DNA of 24,345 bases from Chara braunii (lineage: Eukaryota; Streptophyta; Charophyceae; Charales; Characeae). The position numbers and the translations under genes were made by a program. The notes beneath the pieces are model-generated. The model did no database searches and was not told the DNA's origin. It saw nothing but the letters and a program-made list of their open reading frames with translations. The stretch spans positions 360,771 to 385,115 of the forward strand of contig BFEA01000064.1 of the NCBI GenBank assembly GCA_003427395.1. Reading direction: 5' to 3'. Of the stretch, positions 19,340 to 24,345 are shown one piece after another (the first letter of the stretch is position 1; every line of letters begins with the position of its first letter).

Positions 19340-19432
19340 GACTGTGAGGACCCCGGCCTCAATCTTATTAAGGGTAATATCAAGCCTTGGGCACCGGGCC
19401 CAGTTTATAAAAAACCAAAACAAAAAAAAAAA
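19340..19432 (+). mobile_element. Retroposon 3' end of a second type (hairpin plus poly(A))
   Basis: TGGGC-ACCGG-GCCCA (about 19388-19402) forms a perfect 5-bp hairpin, followed by TTTATAAAAAACC and an A-run to about 19432. The layout is like the LINE-A-type tails but the sequence differs and the second hairpin is absent. No target-site duplication or 5' end was found. Confidence 0.5.
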
Positions 19433-19435
19433 AGG

Positions 19436-19790
19436 CTCACCTCAACCCCACCCAACCCCTCCACAGTCCACCCAAACCCTCCACAGTCCACTCCCCCCCC
19501 ACACACCCCCCCCCAACGAGTCTCCTTCTGCCCTCCCACTCAGCCACCTCTCCCCTGGCCCCAACAGCAATCTTCGTCATCCCCTCTGCCCCTCTCCCCC
19601 TTGGATCCCCTCCTTGGACCACGCCACCACCACTGTCCTACTCTCCCCCCATGGTCCGACAGTCCACTCCCCCCGGCCCCATCTCACCACCCGTACTTCC
19701 CCATGTAGTCCTCCACCATCGCCTTCCCCCTTCCGCTCTTATCCTCATCACCGTCACCCTCTAACAAGCAGGGGACTTCCGAGCTCAAGA
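19436..19790 (+). repeat. C-rich low-complexity tract
   Basis: The plus strand is a dense C/T tract with runs of up to nine C, including a 20-bp period repeat (CCCTCCACAGTCCA at 19457-19470 and 19477-19490). Long proline-rich ORFs in two frames reflect composition. It lies immediately after a poly(A) tail and resembles the LINE-A leader in composition but not in sequence. Confidence 0.7.
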
Positions 19791-19848
19791 AGCATCAGGT
19801 GGTGCGAGGGCAGAAAGAGAAAGGGTTGATGAAGCCTCCCTCCTCCAA

Positions 19849-19948
19849 GACTCTAGCTATAGTCTAGCACAAGAGCGAACCAATGGTGGCACGGTTATGC
19901 AGCTATGCAGAGGGGTATGATAGCTAGAGTCTTCAGCTAGACTATAGC
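19849..19948. repeat. Nested inverted repeats
   Basis: GACTCTAGCTAT (19849-19860) is the exact inverse of ATAGCTAGAGTC (19920-19931). The overlapping GCTATAGTCTAGC (19856-19868) is the exact inverse of GCTAGACTATAGC (19936-19948). The two pairings are mutually exclusive in part. Confidence 0.8.
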
Positions 19949-20059
19949 ACCATCTACAATAGCCACGCAGAATAAGAACCGTAGATGATGCAAGGTCTGA
20001 GGGCAGGGCTATCAATGCCGTCCAATAAATTAAAACTGCTTTCTGAGACTCTGCATTCA

Positions 20060-20216
20060 AACGGGGTGCTGGACCTGCTTTCCAGCAAGTGACGCTCCCC
20101 AGTAATAGACTGGAGCCATCATCATGAAGCGGGAAGGCCAACCCCCAAAGGATGCTCGTGTCACTGCCTGGGGATGGCTCCTTGGTGATGTTTCGAAAGA
20201 AGAAAAAAAAAAAAAA
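20060..20216 (+). mobile_element. Retroposon 3' end, longer tail variant of the LINE-A type
   Basis: GGTGCTGGACCTGCTTTCCA begins the same two hairpins (GCTGG/CCAGC and GCTCC/GGAGC with loop CCAGTAATAGACT). Then come about 80 bp and GGTGATGTTTCGAA before an A-rich tail (about 20198-20215). GGAGCCATC (20112-20120) is exactly complementary to GATGGCTCC (20173-20181), an alternative 9-bp pairing. The end GTTTCGA is also found near the LINE-A terminus at the window start. AATAAA lies at 20024-20029. Confidence 0.75.
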
Positions 20217-20500
20217 GGAGAAAAAGAGAAGAAACCTAGGCTGTTTGGCTGGGTACACGGGCCGGCCAAATCTGCCCGGACGCTGACAGGCCGCCTGGTC
20301 GTGCAGATGCCCCCGGAGGGGTGCTGGGCGGATTTCGCTCCTTTGGCCCTGAGCCCTTTTCAGACCCAGTGGCCAGCCTGGTTCACTGGGCGCAGTTCCC
20401 AGAGGCGAGACCACGAAAAGATCTCCCACTATTTTTGTCATTGCGGGAGGCTGTTCGTGAAGTGACGATGACACTCGTGTGATTCTTAACATTACATTGC
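20217..20500. other. Unassigned region
   Basis: A plus-strand ORF (20124-20465) runs through the poly(A) tail and on into a C/W-containing stretch. Because it crosses the tail it is not credible as one gene, and the part after 20230 has no recognisable motif. Confidence 0.3.
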
Positions 20501-20501
20501 A

Positions 20502-20510
20502 AGTAATTCT

Positions 20511-20542
<32 letters not shown>

Positions 20543-20554
20543 CAAATAATTCTG
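20502..20554. mobile_element. Poly(T) run flanked by a 10-bp direct repeat
   Basis: AGTAATTCTG (20502-20511) and AATAATTCTG (20545-20554) flank 31 T (20512-20542) with almost nothing else between them. This is the expected footprint of a retrotransposition event truncated to its poly(A) tail, although slippage next to a local repeat is possible. Confidence 0.45.
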
Positions 20555-20925
20555 TTTTGACTCCTGAGTTTGTTCAAGTCTGTTTTCAGTCTGCTTGAGT
20601 CCGTAACGTCCGTTTGAGTCTGTCTGGTTATGTTTTGACTCTGTTTGATTCTGTTTTCACTCTTGAGTCTGTAGGGCTTTTTGAGTCTGTCTAAGTCTGT
20701 TCTGAGTCAGTTTGAGTCTGTTCGAGTCTGTCACATGCGAGTCTGTTTTTTTAGCTCGCTTCGAGCCTGTGTGAGTCTGTTTGAGTCTGCGGGGCCACTT
20801 GAGTCTGTCTGATTCTGTTTTCAACGTGTTTCTTTTTTTAGTGTGTTTGAGTCTGTTTTGAACTTTTGAGTCTTGTTTTTAGTCTGTTCCGAGTTTGTTT
20901 GAGTCTGGTTTAGACAAAGCCTGAA
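20552..20925 (+). repeat. GAGTCTGTTT minisatellite, 10-11-bp period
   Basis: About 25 degenerate copies of TTGAGTCTGTT fill roughly 370 bp, often spaced 10-11 bp or multiples of that. The best-kept words are GAGTCTG and TCTGTTTT. There is no ORF of interest. Confidence 0.9.
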
Positions 20926-21015
20926 AGCGTTTTATAAACGAAGAATCAGCCCGGAGTTGGACAGAGCCGATTGGGAGCAGAGGTGCCCCACCAAAGAAAT
21001 AAAGGCTGATTTTTG

Positions 21016-21039
21016 CCTGCACAGGGTGCCCCGTGCAGG
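21016..21039. other. Strong short hairpin
   Basis: CCTGCAC-A-GGG-TGC-CCC-GTGCAGG forms ten base pairs with a single bulged A and a 3-nt loop. It lies within an otherwise unassigned 20930-21110 stretch. Confidence 0.7.
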
Positions 21040-21112
21040 TGACACCCAGGCGACTTGCACAGGCTGCACGGCTGGGCGACCCAAGTAGCCTAGGAAGAAT
21101 AGGAAGAAACGG

Positions 21113-21301
21113 CGTTCCTTTGTTTCATTAGATCATAAAATATACCAAGAGCAGCACTAAATTTAAAAAGACCAACGTTCCTTTGTTTCATTGGGTCATA
21201 AAATATACCAAGAGCAGCACTAATTTTAAAAAGACAAACATTCCTTTGTTTCATTAGGTCACAAAATATACCAAGAGCAGCACTAATTTTGAAAAGACGA
21301 A
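21113..21301. repeat. Three tandem 63-bp repeats
   Basis: Units start at 21113, 21176 and 21239 and differ at only a few positions each. They share CCTTTGTTTCATT and AAATATACCAAGAGCAGCAC. Because 63 is 21 codons, a minus-strand ORF (21326-21090) stays open as a 21-residue repeat (LFKISAALGIF, then MKQRN). There is no other sign that it is translated. Confidence 0.93.
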
Positions 21302-21429
21302 AAGAAAATTTAAAAGATTGAAACACTGTTTCAAAAAAGAAGGAAAAACAGATTTATGCGAGGATCTGGGTCCTCGGCAGGCCTAAGGGCGCCCTGTTGC
21401 ATCTGTGCCCGCCCTAAGTGAAGGCGGGC

Positions 21430-21888
21430 CTAACAAATCACGAGAGGCCCTCGGCTGTCAATTTCGTATTTGGGGTCCAGGCAGTTTCGTCGCGCCAGTT
21501 GGTTGAGGAAAAACACAGGCCGAGCAGCGAGACTGTCGACGGCCTTCCAGGCCTTTCGAAAATGATGCAGGCCCTGGACGAGAATGGCAGCCTCATACAC
21601 AGACAGTTGGGAGGCCCAACCGAATGAGGCCCAGTAGCTGCAAGAGAGGCGCAGCATCCTGGGCCTACCGGAAGCTTCTGGGCCCAGGCCAGTCCAGCCA
21701 GACTGCCGAATGAGGCAGGCCCTTTCCATATAGGAAAGAGCTCGCTGCCTGGCCAGGCATTCAGGCACTCGCATGCTAGCGGCAGCGCTGCTGGAGCGAA
21801 CGCTCATGGGCTGCTGCTGGCGCTGAGAGGCGAGGTGCAAGCGTGTGCAGTCGTGCAGGAAGCAGGGCGCTGCTGAGGGCAGCGCCAT
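21430..21888 (-). CDS. Unrecognised ORF, 152 codons
   Basis: A minus-strand frame in a GC-richer, AGGCCC-rich segment. Its peptide is non-repetitive with W/Y/C residues (YWASFGWASQLSVYEAAIL) but I recognise no domain. The plus strand is also partly open. It could be a host exon, a transposon remnant or chance. Confidence 0.2.
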   Translation of the reverse strand: MALPSAAPCFLHDCTRLHLASQRQQQPMSVRSSSAAASMRVPECLARQRALSYMERACLIRQSGWTGLGPEASGRPRMLRLSCSYWASFGWASQLSVYEAAILVQGLHHFRKAWKAVDSLAARPVFFLNQLARRNCLDPKYEIDSRGPLVIC

Positions 21889-21899
21889 AGCCTAGCCTC

Positions 21900-22370
21900 C
21901 ATAGCTGGAGGGCTTGGATGTACAGTGAGGCGCAGGGGTGGTCTTCGGGTTTCAAGAGGGAAGACGTGGGAGTAAGACGAGGGAGAGAGAGAGAGAAGGA
22001 TGATGATGATGATGTGAGGGCACATACCTGGTATTGGCGATGGTCTGCATGGGCGACATTTTCAAGTACTTCGGAGGCTGCTGACGTCAACAGTTGCATT
22101 GTCAATTAGTTGGCTAGTAGTAGCTGTGTAGGGAGTAGGCTGGGCGCCGAGGGCCAAGTGGGGAGATAGGGACTGGATACATATGTTGGTGGTGGCGAGA
22201 GCAAGCTCTCATTGACATTGGATTTCAGTGCTACGATTCTCTATTGGTGTCATATTGGTGCAATGCTGCTTTCTGAACACTGTACGATCTGGCTTTCAAT
22301 GTGATTGTGCAATCTGAATATTGTCATCTCGCTATTGCTCATTTTCCTTGCACTGAAGTCCACAACATTA
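21900..22370. other. Non-coding region
   Basis: Contains a short (GA)n(TGA)n patch at about 21980-22016 and no recognisable gene or RNA. Confidence 0.4.
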
Positions 22371-22418
22371 AAAAAAAAGTTAAAAAGACAAAAAAAATTG
22401 AAATCATGTTTCCAAAAA

Positions 22419-22419
<1 letters not shown>

Positions 22420-22464
<45 letters not shown>

Positions 22465-22476
22465 AGAAAGAGAGAA

Positions 22477-22543
<67 letters not shown>
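22420..22543. repeat. Poly(A) plus (GA)n compound microsatellite
   Basis: A run of about 42 A (22420-22461) passes into AGAGAGAAAG units and then pure (GA)n to about 22543. Shorter A-runs at 22370-22397 precede it. Poly(A) growing into GA units is common at old retroposon tails. No hairpin of the types seen elsewhere precedes it. Confidence 0.95.
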
Positions 22544-22545
<2 letters not shown>

Positions 22546-22670
22546 ACTGGGCCAGGGTTAACAGTTTCCTGGTAGGTTTTCTTTTATTTTGGGTGTTCTC
22601 TTTTACTTTGTTTGTTTTTTTGTTGATTAGAATCCCTTTCGTGGCGCTGTGAGAGATTAGGTTGGAAGAT

Positions 22671-22734
22671 CGATAGATAGATAGATAGAGAAATATAATA
22701 CATATAATACATATAATACATATATTATATATAT

Positions 22735-22779
<45 letters not shown>
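22671..22779. repeat. Compound microsatellite (GATA)n-(CATATAATA)3-(TA)n-(GA)n
   Basis: GATA units at 22672-22689, three nonamers near 22695-22721, TA-rich to about 22748, then (GA)n to about 22778. It ends about 120 bp before the start of recognisable LINE-B homology. Confidence 0.95.
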
Positions 22780-22781
<2 letters not shown>

Positions 22782-22928
22782 TGGTTGATTTGCTTTCTTC
22801 GGTGGTATTTTTGTGGATAGGGTTTGTGGTGTGTAGAGGTCCAGTTTTTGGGCTTGACCGGTGATGTCTCGCCCTAAATCAGGACCGCGGAACTTTTTTG
22901 TAAGGATGCCAGGCCCAATTCTTAGCGC

Positions 22929-23443
22929 TGACAAAAAATCCGCCATCTGCTAGAAAAAACGTCCTCCGATGCCGCCCCCTCTGAAAAAGGCATAGTCTTC
23001 CTTCCGGTGAGACGAAGAGAAGAGTCATGGGAGGTTGGCTTGTCGACACCTCCGGGAGCTGCACACGGAGAAGTAACCGTCCAAGGATGCTCCCCTTCTT
23101 CCCCTCTCTTACATCGTGGGCAGGAAGTACGATACTCAGAAATACGGACATAGCTCAGTTAACCAAAGAGCAGCTCCCGGTGGGGCCCACCTCGGCACTG
23201 GTACTCACCTACGGGTGGCACAGATTGGGTGCCAAGGACATTTACCTGCGGTATGATCACCAGAAAACAGCAGAACTGCGCTGGCTGGACCAAGACGCCC
23301 TTATGAATTTGCAACTTTTAAAAATTAAGCCAGGTGATTTATGGTCAGCAGCGTAAATTCGTGCCTTCCTAGTAAAACTGCTAAGAAGTGGCACCCTGCA
23401 GAGGGGCAACTTCCTACATACAGAGGGATGGCTACAACTGTAA
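22929..23443 (+). pseudogene. LINE-B ORF-B C-terminal domain, frameshifted with an internal stop
   Basis: Frame 0 from 22932 encodes QKIRHLLEK, GIVFLPVR, SWEVGL and GEVTV, aligned with LINE-A ORF-B. A frameshift near 23134-23150 (frame 0 meets TAG at 23151-23153) moves the homology to the frame with EQLPVG, IYLRYDH and LKIKPGDLWSAA. TAA at 23354-23356 falls where LINE-A has GAC (Asp). Homology resumes after it (IRAFLVKLLRSG against VQILLSRLLRNR) to TAA at 23441-23443. Codon 23282-23284 is TGG, where LINE-A has its TAG. The function is unknown; the conserved core argues that it is a genuine protein domain. Confidence 0.72.
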
Positions 23444-23490
23444 ACACAAAAATCAAATAAAAGGAAGAAAAAAGAAAAAAAAAAAAAGGA

Positions 23491-24345
23491 ATGAATGTCG
23501 TGCACGTTTTGTATGGGAAAAACAAAGCCTGGAAGTTGCACAAACGACCGACAGACCTGGACTTACGCACTCTCAATGTAAATGGGTTTGCCTCCGCAAA
23601 GCAACCCAAAAGGCAAGCGGTCCTGGATCAATTAAAAAGGGTGGAGGGGCGGGCCTGGCCGGACGTTGTGTGCCTGCAAGAAACCCACCTCATGGACAAC
23701 CCTGAACATAATCATATACACAAAGAAATTTGGCCATATCAAGTCTTCAAGGCCCATGCCCCGAGGCCAGGAAGCAGAGGAGTGGCCATATGGCTACCCC
23801 TGGGCACGAAGGTAGAAATGCTCAATTGGGCAGCGGACCAAGAAGAGGGTAGGTGAGTCTATCTACTGGTGATGCTGGAAATAGAAATGGTCAACATCCT
23901 GAATATATATGCCCCCAACGACCCAGTATCACGACAAACTTTCTTCGAGTCCCTCAAGGTCAAACTTCCGGTGGGCATCCCCACGATTCTAGCAGGCGAC
24001 TTCAATGCCGCCCTGGACCGTTGGCTGGACAGGTGGACATTCCCATCACCATGCCCAATCTATATAGAGAATGACGAGAGGACGATCGCAGATTTGTCAC
24101 AATCCATTAACCTCTTCGACACTTATCGGAGGCAATTACCTACCGACCGTAGGTTTACTTGTTTCCGTAAAAGTGGCACAGAAAGAGCGTCGAGATCACG
24201 AATAGACTTAATCATGATTTCAGAAGAACTACAAGGAGCCCTTCAGATGACAGAGATATTCCCCCGCAGTCCCTACCCAGGCTTAAACCACCAGTACCCT
24301 ACAGAGAAGTCGTCCGAACCTTTTTCTTTTTGAGATACCGAACCT
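23491..24345 (+). pseudogene. LINE-B ORF2 N-terminus: AP-type endonuclease, one internal stop, end disrupted
   Basis: The ATG at 23491 follows an A-rich leader and aligns with LINE-A's ATG at 4911. Motifs in order: LNVNGF, CLQETHL, IYAPN, AGDFNA, FTCFRK, SRIDLIM and GLNH. TGA at 23854-23856 replaces the Trp (TGG at 4548-4546) of LINE-A, and the same frame continues to TGA at 24331-24333. After GLNH (about 24290) similarity to LINE-A stops abruptly. A neighbouring frame (PYREVVRTFFFLRYR) resembles LINE-A sequence some 35 residues further on (YLQDVWFFWREQR), so a deletion with a frame change is likely. Catalytic N, E, Y, D, N, D and H positions are kept. The rest of ORF2 lies outside the window. 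Confidence 0.85.

Larger units (their letters stand above)
22905..24345 (+). mobile_element. LINE-B: 5'-truncated relative of LINE-A, running off the window end
   Basis: Homology to LINE-A starts within the ORF-B C-terminal domain (around 22905-22932) and continues through the whole endonuclease. ORF1 is absent upstream, where microsatellites begin, so the copy is 5'-truncated. Gene order and the short ORF-B/ORF2 gap match LINE-A. The deduced proteins differ at a large share of positions, so the copies are old or from different subfamilies. RT, zf-RVT and the 3' tail would lie beyond the window. Confidence 0.88.

Noticed and set aside
19304-19829. Two overlapping proline-rich plus-strand ORFs (134 and 161 codons)
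   Set aside because: They cross a poly(A) tail into a C-rich tract and are open because of composition.
20124-20465. 113-codon plus-strand ORF
   Set aside because: It starts in a retroposon tail and reads through its poly(A) as a lysine run. It is not a credible gene.
22301-22652. Lysine/arginine/glutamate-repeat ORFs
   Set aside because: They are translations of the poly(A)/(GA)n microsatellite.

Overview
This window reads as eukaryotic, repeat-rich intergenic DNA. It contains LINE (non-LTR retrotransposon) open frames carrying an endonuclease, a reverse transcriptase and a C-terminal zf-RVT zinc finger, together with poly(A) tails, target-site duplications and many microsatellites. The zf-RVT domain after the RT and the L1-like order (CCHC protein, then EN-RT) are typical of streptophyte (plant or charophyte alga) LINEs, so a streptophyte genome is my best guess; the species cannot be read from the sequence. 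I see no bacterial operons, tRNA, rRNA or CRISPR, and no complete host gene.

Region 1 (1-9650, minus strand) is one nearly full-length LINE, called LINE-A here. In transcript order it has a pyrimidine-rich leader (about 9650-9190), ORF1 with a CCHC knuckle (9109-6638), a second ORF ('ORF-B', 6423-4995), ORF2 with EN, RT and zf-RVT (4920-376), and a 3'UTR whose end folds into successive hairpins (about 119-1). ORF2 spans 1515 codons in one frame with five internal stops and no frameshift. ORF1 has one internal stop in 824 codons and no frameshift. ORF-B has one frameshift and one stop.

Region 2 (9650-17100) is mostly non-coding. It holds a possible host exon (11532-11280, minus), a 277-bp retroposon flanked by a 15-bp target-site duplication and ending in the LINE-A-type hairpin tail, a 166-bp foldback element, a degraded LINE C-terminus on the plus strand broken by a 37-bp tandem duplication, an (ATC)n array with higher-order structure, and a pair of GC-rich hairpins.

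Region 3 (17100-19300) is built from diverged tandem and direct duplications that share a roughly 30-bp box recurring about every 100 bp, interrupted by another hairpin-tailed poly(A) retroposon end. Region 4 (19300-22800) carries further retroposon tails, a C-rich tract, a 10-11-bp GAGTCTGTTT minisatellite, a 3 x 63-bp tandem repeat and long A, GA and TA microsatellites.

Region 5 (about 22900 to the window end, plus strand) is LINE-B, a diverged 5'-truncated relative of LINE-A. It contains the end of ORF-B and most of the ORF2 endonuclease. Comparing A with B shows that ORF-B is a conserved part of the family and that several stops are lesions private to one copy. All the LINE coding regions seen are inactive as read; the shared hairpin tails suggest that one family's reverse transcriptase mobilised several of the short elements.
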